Source of the DNA: Lepidurus packardi
Taxonomy: Eukaryota > Arthropoda > Branchiopoda > Notostraca > Triopsidae
Assembly (NCBI GenBank): GCA_023053545.1
Contig: JAKZAN010000004.1
Location: forward strand, 4,092,001 to 4,156,000
Direction: 5' to 3'
Length of the DNA: 64,000 nt
The notes below the pieces were generated by a model. It worked only from the letters and a program-made list of their open reading frames with translations. It made no database searches and was not told the origin of the DNA. The translations under genes were made by a program, and so were the position numbers. Of this stretch, positions 1-10,282 are shown piece after piece (position 1 is the stretch's first letter; each line of letters opens with the position of its first letter).

Positions 1-939
1 TTAAATTTTTGGAATGTGCAATTTGATTGTAACCTTGTCATAAAATTATCGACAACTCCGAAAAGTAGACTTACAGTTTTTACGCATTTGTTTATGAAGC
101 AGTAGGTTTAATTTTTAATCCAGTGAAATAGTCCGGCGATTACCTGTATATATTTTGTAATATCATACTGTTTATGTAAATTGATACTTTGCCGTACATA
201 TTCAAATTTATATGAAGAATGTCTATGGATTAACTTGCGACACTTGAAAAAAATACAAAATCTGTTGGCACTTGATATTAATTGAACGTAGTCTTAATTT
301 CTACGGATTACAGACCTCCATATGAATAGAATATCCACGGAATCCTACTCTATCATATAACATTGAATTTTAAATGGGAAGTCATGGGAAAAGTCGATGG
401 AGATGTCCATGGAAAAAACATAAAAAGGCATAGGTGCTTTCGGCAAAATATCACATGTCTAATCCATGGAATGCGACAATAGACTTTTCATGGATTGATA
501 TGGAAATCCACTATTTTTTTTTGCCAGGAATCCCCCCCATTAAATATTGTCCGTAGAAAGTTGGGTTTACCGGAAATGCCTTAGATTTGCTGCACTGTTA
601 GTGCAAAAGGGTAAACCGTGTCAAGCATGGTTAACTTGCAAGATTTACGAACGCAAAATATATCAGGTTTATATACCATGATTGCTCTATTTTACAACAC
701 TTAGCAACAAATAAAAAAAAGTTCAATTTGGTTTACTAAAGTGTGGATAACTGCCAGTTATCTAGCATATTGCAAGAAGCGAAATACTTATACCGCTTTG
801 CTTTCCCTTCTTAGAAGCTGTTCTCCGAAATGAATTAAGCTAGTCGAAGAAACGGTCGCTATAATTTATAATAGTGACGACATAAAAAGCGTCCCAAACA
901 AAAGCAAACAGAAAACAATCTCCTCCACAGGCCCGAATA
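1..939. other. gene-free stretch downstream of CNK
   Basis: AT-rich DNA that follows the CNK stop codon in the minus-strand direction, so its right part is probably CNK 3' UTR. I found no coding exon and no clear canonical poly(A) signal close to the stop. Between about 330 and 515 there are several near copies of the palindromic motif ATCCATGGAA, described under findings. Confidence 0.5.
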
Positions 940-3900
940 TCAAGCTTGTGAGTCACGATTACTATCATTCTTCACATCTTGCTCTTCTTCTCTGATAGCA
1001 TAGTGAGGGGAAGACAGGTCCGACAGAAATTTGGTTCTGGGCGCTGGCCTCGGTGTCGTGAGTTGTGATTGTACTTTAGGACTGTTGCTGGCACTGCTAT
1101 TAGTGCACAAAGAATAGGTTCCAGGCTCGAAGACCGGCGGATATTCTAACTCTAGATCTTCGGAAGGAGTACTACTCAGTGAGAAATTCCCGAAGTTACC
1201 AACTGATACGGGTGTCGAGGTACTCGCAGTATGCTGCGTAAAAATATAGGAAGGTTTCGGTGACATTACTGGAGATGGACTTATCGGCGGGCTGAACGCA
1301 AACACGTCACTTCCAGAAGCTAAACGCCGCTGTTTTCCAATCATGGACACTCCCATAGTTGGCTGCAAATAAAGGAAAAAGGAGAAATTGAGGAGACAAC
1401 ACGAAACTATTTTTTATGCAGAGAAAAACTCGGAAAACCTACCTTCATAGGCGTGCGCGGCGTTCCTGGACAGCTATCCAACTCCTCTGTCAAAAACAAG
1501 GCCGATCCTGAGCTGGTCAATACCGGTGGTGGGCGCTTACTAGCTCTATCCAGGGACTGACTCATGATCGACGAAGTTTCCCCATCAGCCCAGGACAGGT
1601 TTTCCGTTGCCGAGTGACTCAGAAAGTCGTTTTTGGTTAACGTTCCTTCAAAAATCGCGTTATGGCGCCTTTCCTTGGATGAAGATGAGCCAAAAATGGC
1701 TCTATGTAACCGCGGTGAGCCCAGTAACGTCTTAGGCGAGGGAGGTTTGACCCCCAAATAGTTCGATGGTACGGTTGATTGTGTTTTTTCCTTGTCTGGC
1801 GCCACTTTATCTCCTCGCATAACTTTACGGAGGACTTTGGGCGAGGAAAATAATCTAAACTTTGACTCCTTTTCTTTCACTACTGTTTCATCTTTGGCAA
1901 GAGGAGCCATTTTCCCTTTTCCATTCATTTCCTTATCTCGCTGGGAGTGAGGCGGAAATTGCTGCGTACCCGAACTGGCAGAAATATCCAGGTTCATTTC
2001 AAACGCCAAACGCATTTCCTTCTTGTCGTTCTTGCTCCCAGGAAAGTTGGAAATAGGTTGATAGGCTCCTGCATGTTTCAAGTGGGCCATTTTGGGTTTG
2101 GGTGGCAAAGCTGGCGCGCTGGTAGTCGAGGTGGAAATACTACTATTTTTGTTACCGCCAGCTTGACTTCGTAGCGAACTAATCCACAACGAATCTGGCG
2201 GTCCTTCGCGGTATCCATCTCCAAAGAAAGCAGTCCCATTCTTCGACCAAGGAGATAAAGGAGAATGTGGTGTTTTGGGCGAAGGACTCGTCGGTGCGCT
2301 GATCAGCTTGGGCAAACTTGTTGTCGAGGATCGGTTGGAATCAGCAGAAGATCTTCTACTTTGGATGCGGCAGTACTTGGGTTTGTCATTCGCGCTTGCC
2401 AGGCTTGCCGTCGATAATCGTGGCTTGATTTTGGCATAGCCTGGAGAATCTTGCAGCTTGCTAGCACTGTTGGGGTGGGCGGGGGGTTCGGAAACGGCCC
2501 GCGAGAGGCGGTCTTTTTCTCCTTCCAAACTAAAGCGCCTTATGGGTGATTTGGCGACCGCAATTAAAGCGTAATCGCTATTGCGACGACTGAGTCGTTT
2601 CTCGTTCATTTTGGGCAAACCTGATGTACTTGCACTCTTCCTGACCCCACCTGAGGGACTCAAAGAAGCGCACGCGGAAGGAATTACGGAACTGTCACTT
2701 ACAAGTCTCAAGCGGGGTTTAGGGACAGGTTTAAGTGTAACAGGAGGTCCAGCAATAGTGTCTATTGACGGTCTGTCGTAAGATTCCAGGCTGGAGTTCT
2801 CAGAGAGGAACCGCTTGGGTTCAGAGATGGAGATACGTTCACGTGAAGGTGACGAAGATGTATGAGAGTCGGCCGTTATGTAGAATCGCGACAAAGACAG
2901 AGAGGAGCTTGCAGGTGGAGGCTTGCGATAACTGCGGTATTGCGAAGTAGGAACGGGCTGTTTCTCGGGACTGCGCAGAAACTTGAGATATTTCCTATCC
3001 AAACTGGAGCCCACGACAGGGCTGCCTTGACTAGGAGGCAAATCAGGAGATTTCTTACTGCGTCCCAAGGTACTGCTCGTTCTATGATACCTGCAAGATA
3101 AAGATAATTTACAATAGCCCTCTGTCGTGCAAAAATTTTGAATGACTATTGTTAAATACGCAGACCAAGCTACTACATAATCAGATTGTTTACTTGAAAG
3201 GTTTGGAAGCATCGATGGGGGAACCTGCCAATCTAGAGGAAGCTCTGCTTCCGTCACTTCCATCCACTGACTCCTCATCGGTTTCGCTGTAATAAGCTGC
3301 ACCTTACAAAAATATACAGTGATCAGATGCAATGAATTTATAGACAAGAAATACAGATAAGACCTGTTCAGAATCTTTTCAGAAAATTTACTTTTGATAA
3401 TGGAAGATACATTATAGTCTCTTGACGGACTATCCGTGTGTGCGTGAGCAGCCGAAGCAGCAATGGCATTTAACCATTTCTCCAACTCATGCTGGGCCTC
3501 GCAGGCGAAGTAAAACGTAGTACTGGCATTAAAAAGCTTGAAGGCAAACTTTTTAGATTTGACTTCTGTGGCCACGGTTCCACTGAAACCCGGCAGACAT
3601 ATCAAACTTTCCGCTTTTTGGTCCTGAAAACGGGACAACTCCAGAAAATTAGACTTCGGCAGTGAGGTATTCCATACATTATAGAATCTGACATTTTTAA
3701 CAATTGAATTAAAAATAAAAACAATCCATTACCTCCGTATCTCGGTAACCGTACAAGGTATATTTCTTGAGGACAAACCATCGCTTGATCCACCTCGGGC
3801 CTGAGAGAAAACCACGAGCTTGTCTCCGTCTATATAGCCAGCCTTGGTGGTCTCCTTCGCCCAATTCCTTACAAGGAACACGTCGTCCGCCTGAAAGAAT

Positions 3901-6900
3901 ACAGCAGTTTTAATTCCCTTTTCCTATCTTAAAATATCGTAAAGTAGGCGAACACAAATGGTTTTCAAAACACGAAACCTTTAACGACATTTCTAAAAAT
4001 TCTGCCATAAAGACCTACATGTTAATTACTATACTTACTAACTACCCACAAAAATAGGTAATAGGTAACTAACAACAATGCACTAAGAATTACCTACAAA
4101 AATTGTAATTACTGATGACCAGTAATCAATTTGAATGACTATTTTCTGTTTTGCTATTCTTTTTGGAGAAGTAAGCCAAAATGGTTCACCTGTGTTTCTG
4201 TTGATGGTACTAAGAACTGGACTACGTGTGGTTCCTTTCGGCGGCGGTAAGCGCACATGGACTTCCTCTTCGGGTACAGTAGCAGCTTGATAAGCCAACA
4301 TAGAAGGGGCAATTCGAGGAACTGTGCTGCCAGGTACTGGCTGGAAATTGGAATTTAATCTGGTGACGCGAGTTAAAGTCGGCATACCTAATATGAGTTC
4401 AAAATAATGAACTATAGTCAATCCTCAAGTTCCTCTCAATTCCCTGAATTGACAAGAAAGAAGCCACACATCCTAATGCGGTGTTAAAAAAAGAGCAAAC
4501 TCTACCTTTTTCTTCGTCAAGCAATGGAGCTTCCTGTGCAACCAAAGGCCACAAACCTCGACGAATTAAGTCTCGTATTTCTTGAGGTCTGAGGCCTAGT
4601 TGTGGCGGTGGAGTGGGACGAAGAGTGACAGGAGGTGCATCTGGACGCAAAACGTCAGAAAAGACAGGAAATAACACGATTCATAAGCAACCCGAAAAGC
4701 TCAAGCACATCCCAATTCGTATCAAAATGCAAACTTAAAACATAATGCCACAAGCAAAACAAGACAAACTTAAAAGAGTTTCCATTTAAAAGGCAGCCTT
4801 ACGTTCAGCTGATGGAGACGATGACAGGATGCTGTTGGATAAATCCTGTACGTTAGGAGTTGGTGGTAATTCCGGTTTAATTTCACTGTCCGAATTCCTT
4901 GGTCGATCTTTCCTTGGTGGTAAGGCCGGTTTGGGCGATTTAGGCTCTTACATAGTAATAATACAATAATGAAATTGTATTTTCGGGGGAAAAAAGCTTA
5001 CGTTTGTTTTCTTCTTCAGTGGATTCTTCAATGCGACTAGGTTTGCGAGCTTTCAACTCTTGCAGTCTACCTTCAAAAGCACTTTGGTTATTAGGATCAA
5101 CTACGTCGTATGCAGGCGTGCTTTGGCTCTTGTCCAGCTTGGGGCGTTCTTGAGAAATTTTGCGAATTGGTGGAGAAACAGGGCTTTCAGAGCTGGAGTC
5201 TAAGATTAAATCCTCCTTCGAAGCTACGCGCTTGCCTTCGAATTGCTTTTTGACAAAATAATCCGCTCGCGCCTCGACATGCGTTTGGGAACCGATGCAG
5301 GTTACAGGCCGGATATTCTCGTCAAGTTTTGGGCTTCTTTCTTTCTTGCTGCGGACTAAAAGGGATTCTTCTTCGTTGATAGGAAGGGAAAGAGAAATGG
5401 AAGTAGAAGGAGGGGCGGCAGGCGAACGCTCAATGTAAGAATCCACTGAGCTATGAGGGCGTGGAAATTCCTCGCCCTGTGATGAATCGTTGGAAACACG
5501 ACTCAAATGTTCACGTTTGATTTCTTTCCAGAACTATAACATCAAAACATGAGATTAAAACTTTTCTTATCAAGATTAAATGAGCTTAGCAATGTAAATA
5601 AGCAAAAATTGCAAATGATAAAGTAATAGAAACCAAATAGTTTAAAATCATAATGTACATCTAGCAAACCAAAACGCTAATCCGGCAAATAAAAGAGTAA
5701 CAGAAAGCGCATTAGTGATATTATGATTTACCTCCTCTCCATAACCGCCTTGGGCAAGTGTTAGAAATGGGGGGAAACATTTAACGTTAATTATGTGTAA
5801 ATATTGTCAATTGACCGTATAGAAGTCAAATTTAGTGCCGAAGCTTTACCTGTTCGATATTAAGAGGAGGTCGAGAAGACGTGGGACTGGCTCCAGTGAC
5901 CGTGGCTCGCCTTTGAATGCTCAGGCGTGGTTTGGGTAAATACAAGCGAACACTCGTAGGAGATGCTGCTCCTGCTCCTCCTTGTCCGCCGAGGTCAATG
6001 TCTCCTTCGGGGAGAAAACTATCATCATCTGCGTCACTATCACCAAGGTTTTCTGCAGCTAAATCTGCTACAGCAGCTATGACAGTTCTAAGAAGAAAAC
6101 GGTGAAAATACAGATTTAAATAGGACAATGCAATAATGAAATATTTTACGGTGGAGGGGCGGTTTCGGCTGGTGGCACGATCATAATGTCCGGTCGCGGT
6201 GAAGGTGGCAAGCCTTCATGCCAGCGGAAGTAATTATCGCGTTTCTTGCTTGGCAAACGATAAGGTTTGACATAAATCTGTCCAAAGTTGGTGGAATGAC
6301 GAGGTCGTTTTTTCAAAGTAAGAATGATTTTTGTAGGATTCTCTAGCATAGCTGTCCGTAGCTTCTTTTGCTGCCATCCAACCACAGTTTGGTAGTTAAC
6401 CTGCACGATCTCGTCGCCTTCTTCAATCTTGCCACATTGATGAGCAGGGCTTTGAAATTTGACGCCCCCAATAACGTGAACTCCATTATAGGAGGTTTGG
6501 ATATGCATTCCCTATCGAACCATTCAAAATTACACAACAAATCGGAAGCTCATCAAGAAATGCAAACTTTGCGATGTGCAGTAAATTTAACGGAAACTAA
6601 GGCTGGGGGAACACTTTGCCATTAGATTAACTAATACGAAATGAAACTAAGGGAAAGGAAAGCTGAAGGGAGGCTGAAGCAGAAAGGTAAGAAAATAAGG
6701 AACCTGAACCCAGTAGTCAAGTTGGTCCCCAGGAACAGTTACCAAATCATCTTCAGGCTTTTTCTTGATTGTAGCCACATCCAGAGATGCCGGCTGGAGG
6801 ATCAAGGGATCTTGGTTATCTTGAATGATGCTGTCAGTTAACGTAGCTAATTTTTGGCAAGCATGCTTAATGACTTCTACGGGCTCTTCAGCAAATAAAT

Positions 6901-7669
6901 CCCGCTGGGCATTCGTTGCTAATTCAACGCTTATCCTCAACAAGGTACTTTTTATTTGAAAGTATGGTTCCTGTCCCTGAAATGGTGTCCTAAACACAGG
7001 AACGTTTAGTTCAAACGAAAAGAATTTGACGACAAAGCAAGCATATATTTTACCTGTCTAGCCACGAAATCAGGTCTTTGACAGATATTATAACGTCTCC
7101 TACAGCTGAAAGCGTAGCAGTAGTAACTCGCTCGGGTTTACCGTCATTGGAAGGGATGGTATGCTTTAACTCATTGTATAGACTCCTGGCTTTACTGCCC
7201 AATTTGAGTGAAATTTGCTGTAAATTTTCTTTGTCGAGATTGTAATGCTGTAAGTAAAGTCAAAGTTATTCTTAGTTATTCTTAGACGAGAACTACTTAC
7301 GAAATTTGTTAATAAGTCAATAGCTTCCAATAGGAGTTCTTGATGCCCAAGCCTGTCAACATGCAAATCAGAGAAGTCATCAACGGTTAAACTCAGCAAG
7401 CGCTGCCCGTCGATACCGCTGTTGACAAAGTAATGTGAATACGGCAATAAAGCGTCATCTAAACCTACAAAATGCCAACTATTACAACCTACGTATCATA
7501 TAAAAAATAGAATGTACTAAAATCCAGAACTAAAGTCAAACAAATTATGACTCATACCAGCCTAATACTAATAGCGCTTATCAAATTGTATATTCCATAC
7601 AAATTTACCTCGAAGCCAGTCGACTACTTGTTCTGGTTTCCATTCCTCAATATTTACATAATATGCCAT
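940..7669 (-). CDS. cnk: Connector enhancer of kinase suppressor of Ras (CNK), scaffold protein
   Basis: CNK is a scaffold that links Ras to Raf/KSR in receptor tyrosine kinase signalling at the plasma membrane. Fifteen coding exons join in phase to 1657 aa: 7609-7669, 7301-7464, 7054-7247, 6704-6989, 6150-6511, 5850-6087, 5002-5533, 4803-4946, 4506-4640, 4094-4387, 3733-3890, 3392-3623, 3194-3296, 1443-3090 and 940-1362. Visible domains in order are SAM (about aa 5-75, starting MAYYVNIEEWKPEQVVDWL), CRIC (about 80-235), PDZ (about 236-320, GMHIQTSYNGVHVIGG and VNYQTVVGWQ) and PH (about 812-915, GWLYRRRQARGF and KRWFVLKK). A peptide with YYSETDEESVDGSDG follows the PH domain. The tail is long, Ser/Pro-rich and probably phosphorylated. 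SAM-CRIC-PDZ-PH order is diagnostic of CNK, and the size resembles the fly protein as I recall it. The start is the first Met before the SAM core. The least certain junction is the donor at 4094, which adds an unusual hydrophobic stretch before the PH domain. Confidence 0.93.
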
Positions 7670-7940
7670 GCTCACAAACCGCTTGCACTGAATGAGAGTT
7701 GCACGAAAAATCAACAAGAAATCCCCAAACACATCACACCTCCATGATCCTAAAATGAATCGCGGACAGCTACGGAGTCTAAAGGGAAACGACGAACTGC
7801 GAGTGTCTTATAATGCAGTTCTTCTTTATATCAATCAATATATCAAAATTCATAAGACTACAATTTGGATGCACCAGCCTTGGCAAAAGATGTTATATTT
7901 GCGTAAAATGAAATACATAAGGCCCACAACAGCACATCCT
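7670..7940. other. short spacer between CNK and RPL13A
   Basis: About 270 bp separate the RPL13A stop codon from the CNK start codon, both on the minus strand. The stretch must hold the RPL13A 3' end and the CNK promoter and 5' UTR. I see no extra exon and no canonical AATAAA on the minus strand here. Confidence 0.5.
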
Positions 7941-9546
7941 TTACTTGTAACCCAAGGACTCCACAACTTTCTGATGGGGTGCAACGTGAGTGGCGACCTT
8001 TTCGGTGGCCTTGACCCGCATTTGCTGTAAAAAAATTAATAAAGAATTAATTGCACAATTAAAGAAACTTCTATTCAAATCATACCCGCAAGCTCTTCTT
8101 CTTTCTGTAGGCGACAGCTCCCTTAACCTTGCGTTTGGCTTCGAGGGTGGCAATGACATCCTGGTACTTCCAGCCAACTTCATGCGAAAGACGACCCAAT
8201 CGGCAGTACTATAAGGAAATCAGACTGTTACTAAATGATAACTAAAGGCATCCTTGCAAATAATCAGCTCAGTGATCTCTTCAGTTGGTAGTGCATGTAT
8301 AATTGATCAATCAGGGCTATTGAAATTGGTGTTTAAGTATCATCATATAAGAGTTTTCATTATGATTTTACACGAGGTTTACATTCAGCTCTTAGCTGAA
8401 CAACTTTCAACCTTAGTGCAAAGATTCTATTAAACAAACGCTTATTTACCTTTCGGCCAGGAGCAAGGCAGATGGACCTCAAACAATGAGGGGCAACTTG
8501 CTTCTTAACCTTCTGATAACGAGGAGGAACTCCTTCGTAAGCACGAAGACTTTTCAAAGCTTGACGACCACGGCCAATTTTATAGGGCAACATTCCTTCA
8601 ACAGAAAAGAAGCATGATGCAAGTTGATGTCTCAAAGAATACAAAAAGACAATGTGCAAGTAAAGGCTCAGTTGGTAGTGCATGTAATACAAATCAATCA
8701 TACCCTTTCAGGAAAGGTGGTGTAGATTTATCATCATAATAAAAACTGAAAAGAATGTACTTCAAGTTAAACATTTTACCTCGAACTGAGCGCTTGAAGA
8801 TCTTGCTGGGAGCGCGGTGATGGAATGGACCACGTGCGGGGTTGACGTTACATCTCTTCTTTAAGAAGCGCAAGAACTTAAGCTTGTTCCTATAATAAAT
8901 AAACTAAATTATTTTAACTGTTCACGTTCAGGATAGAAACAACATGTAACTATGTAACATAGATCTCTTCAGTTGGTAGTGCATGTTTAATTGATCAATC
9001 AGGGCTATTGAAATTGGTGTTTGAGTATCATCATATAAGAGCTATTATAGTTACGATTTGCAGAGGTTTACGTTCAGCTATTAGCTAAGCAACTCTTTTA
9101 GGAATTAGCACAAAGGTCGATTACACCCAAGTATGCCAAATAAGCTAGGGAAACTACGCTTACCTGTAGAAGGTGCCGGAGATGTTGATCTCTTCAGCAC
9201 GAACTACAACAACTTTGTGTCCGTTGAGCAGAGCTTTGGCTACCACGGCAGCCAAACGGCCCATCAAATGCTCTTTTCCATCGATCACAATTGGCTGTAA
9301 CGACACAAAGATAGATGTAATTAATAAATGCTGTTACTATTCATAACCATGACCACGTTGAACACATGGCACAACATAGCAATGCCATACTAATTTGTGA
9401 TAAGACACATCCGTTCTAGAAAACTAATTAAAGTGTAGCATATATAATAGGAAGCTGGCGCAAAATCGAGCACATAAACGAAAGCACAAACCAGAGACTA
9501 AGAGGAAATATTCACGGGAAAATACCTTGTCTTTGAGGCCCGGCAT
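7941..9546 (-). CDS. RpL13A: 60S ribosomal protein L13a (uL13)
   Basis: A structural protein of the large ribosomal subunit. Six coding exons join in phase to 204 aa: 9526-9546, 9164-9294, 8780-8889, 8450-8595, 8086-8208 and 7941-8024. Family landmarks are visible in order: [18 protein letters not shown] near the N-terminus, [36 protein letters not shown], then [20 protein letters not shown] and [12 protein letters not shown], followed by a basic tail. The length matches the usual roughly 203 aa of eukaryotic L13a. The start Met opens MPGLKDK. This short first coding exon is only seven codons long, as is common in ribosomal protein genes. Three of the five introns host C/D-box snoRNAs in the same sense as the gene, so snoRNA output probably depends on splicing of this highly expressed pre-mRNA. 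Confidence 0.97.
8277..8354 (-). ncRNA. C/D-box snoRNA, U33 (SNORD33) type, copy 1, in RPL13A intron 5
   Basis: Read on the minus strand: C box ATGATGA (8341-8347), a D' box CTGA (8312-8315), a C'-like TGATCAA (8304-8310) and D box CTGA (8282-8285). A 5-bp terminal stem CTCTT/AAGAG (8350-8354 with 8277-8281) closes it. The guide before the D box, CATGCACTACCAA, can pair with the conserved 18S rRNA segment UGGUGGUGCAUG. The fifth base above the D box then faces the U that human U33 methylates (18S Um1326, from memory). The human U33 guide is nearly the same. The D' guide (ends CAATTTCAATAGCC) has no target I recognise. Confidence 0.88.
8664..8742 (-). ncRNA. C/D-box snoRNA, U33 type with a different D' guide, copy 2, in RPL13A intron 4
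   Basis: On the minus strand the C box ATGATGA lies at 8731-8737, the D' box CTGA at 8708-8711, a C'-like TGATTGA at about 8694-8700 and the D box CTGA at 8668-8671. The guide before the D box is again CATGCACTACCAA, matching the 18S site described for copy 1. The guide before D' (ends ACACCACCTTTC) differs from that of copies 1 and 3. The terminal stem is weak by eye, so the exact ends are uncertain by a few bases. Confidence 0.82.
8965..9041 (-). ncRNA. C/D-box snoRNA, U33 type, copy 3, in RPL13A intron 3
   Basis: This copy is nearly identical to copy 1, with about two differences over roughly 77 bases. On the minus strand the C box ATGATGA is at 9028-9034 and the D box CTGA at 8969-8972, closed by the CTCTT/AAGAG stem (9037-9041 with 8965-8969). 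The D guide CATGCACTACCAA and the D' guide of copy 1 are both kept. The intron sequence on the 5' side of the snoRNA is also similar to that beside copy 1, so a larger intron segment was duplicated. Confidence 0.88.
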
Positions 9547-9566
9547 CTTGGCCAACGAAAAGGAAG
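9547..9566 (-). promoter_or_regulatory. 5' TOP-like leader of RPL13A
   Basis: Reading minus from 9566, the sequence CTTCCTTTTC is a C followed by an unbroken pyrimidine run, only about 20 bases before the start codon. This is the hallmark of a terminal oligopyrimidine mRNA, the growth-dependent translation control used by ribosomal protein genes. The start site at 9566 is inferred from the motif alone. A longer leader with a noncoding exon cannot be excluded. Confidence 0.5.
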
Positions 9567-10282
9567 CTGACTGAATGAGTCAAAGTAGGGCTGCAAGCGT
9601 TCTGAAGTGAATTAATTTTGTTATTAAGGTATTTTAACACTAATAATAATTAAAATATGTAATACAAAATTATATGTACATTAAGATATTTACATAAAAA
9701 GTAGGGTATTATCATTACAGTTCTAGTTCTACTTTGCTTATCCACATAAACCTGAGCTTAAGAAAGCGCCAAATTCAAATTTGATGGCAAATCTGGTCAA
9801 TTTTGCGTTTCGTCTTGGGGTATCATTACTCTGGTTTATATTAACATTACCATGTATGTATAATATAATACGCTATTGTTGCTTAATAAATTCGCCCATA
9901 TTTAAACTGAATGAAGTACCATAAAACTTTTCTTGCTACCGAATAATTTTGGGGAAGTTGAGGGCTGAAGTTCTCAATGATGTGACGTAATGCAACTTTT
10001 ATTAGATCCTAGACAAATACAGAGTAAAGAGCTAGAAAAAAACTTCTAACTCTTATTGAACAAAGCTCCATAATAACAAGCTGTCATAGTCAGCTTCGCA
10101 GGAAGCAAGAAAACGTACGAAGGCAATGTTAACACACGCTGGTGAACGGAGCTTTTACTGTATAATAGCACCTACCAGATTGCTTTAAACTCAGTAGTTG
10201 ATGGCAGCGCGAAACGTTGCTATGGTGAATCTAACATTACTTTCTATTCGCAGACAATGTGCTGTTCCTATCTTTATTTGCT
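9567..10282. other. intergenic, RPL13A promoter region and BDH1-like 3' flank
   Basis: About 700 bp with no open frame of note. It should hold the RPL13A promoter on the right side of that gene and the end of the BDH1-like transcript. I recognise no repeat or RNA gene in it. Confidence 0.4.
10273..10278 (-). terminator. possible poly(A) signal of the BDH1-like gene
   Basis: AATAAA on the minus strand lies only about five bases after the stop codon. If used, the 3' UTR would be very short, about 30 bases. It is the only canonical signal I noted close to this stop. Confidence 0.45.

Noticed and set aside
5732-5748. Possible 17-bp microexon in CNK between a good acceptor and a GTAAAT donor
   Set aside because: Including it breaks the reading phase into exon 5002-5533, whereas direct joining of 5850 to 5533 keeps it.
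8360-8400. A second small RNA in the duplicated flank beside the RPL13A snoRNA
   Set aside because: There is a short palindrome in one copy, but no C/D or H/ACA boxes in the right order, and the palindrome is not kept in the other copy.
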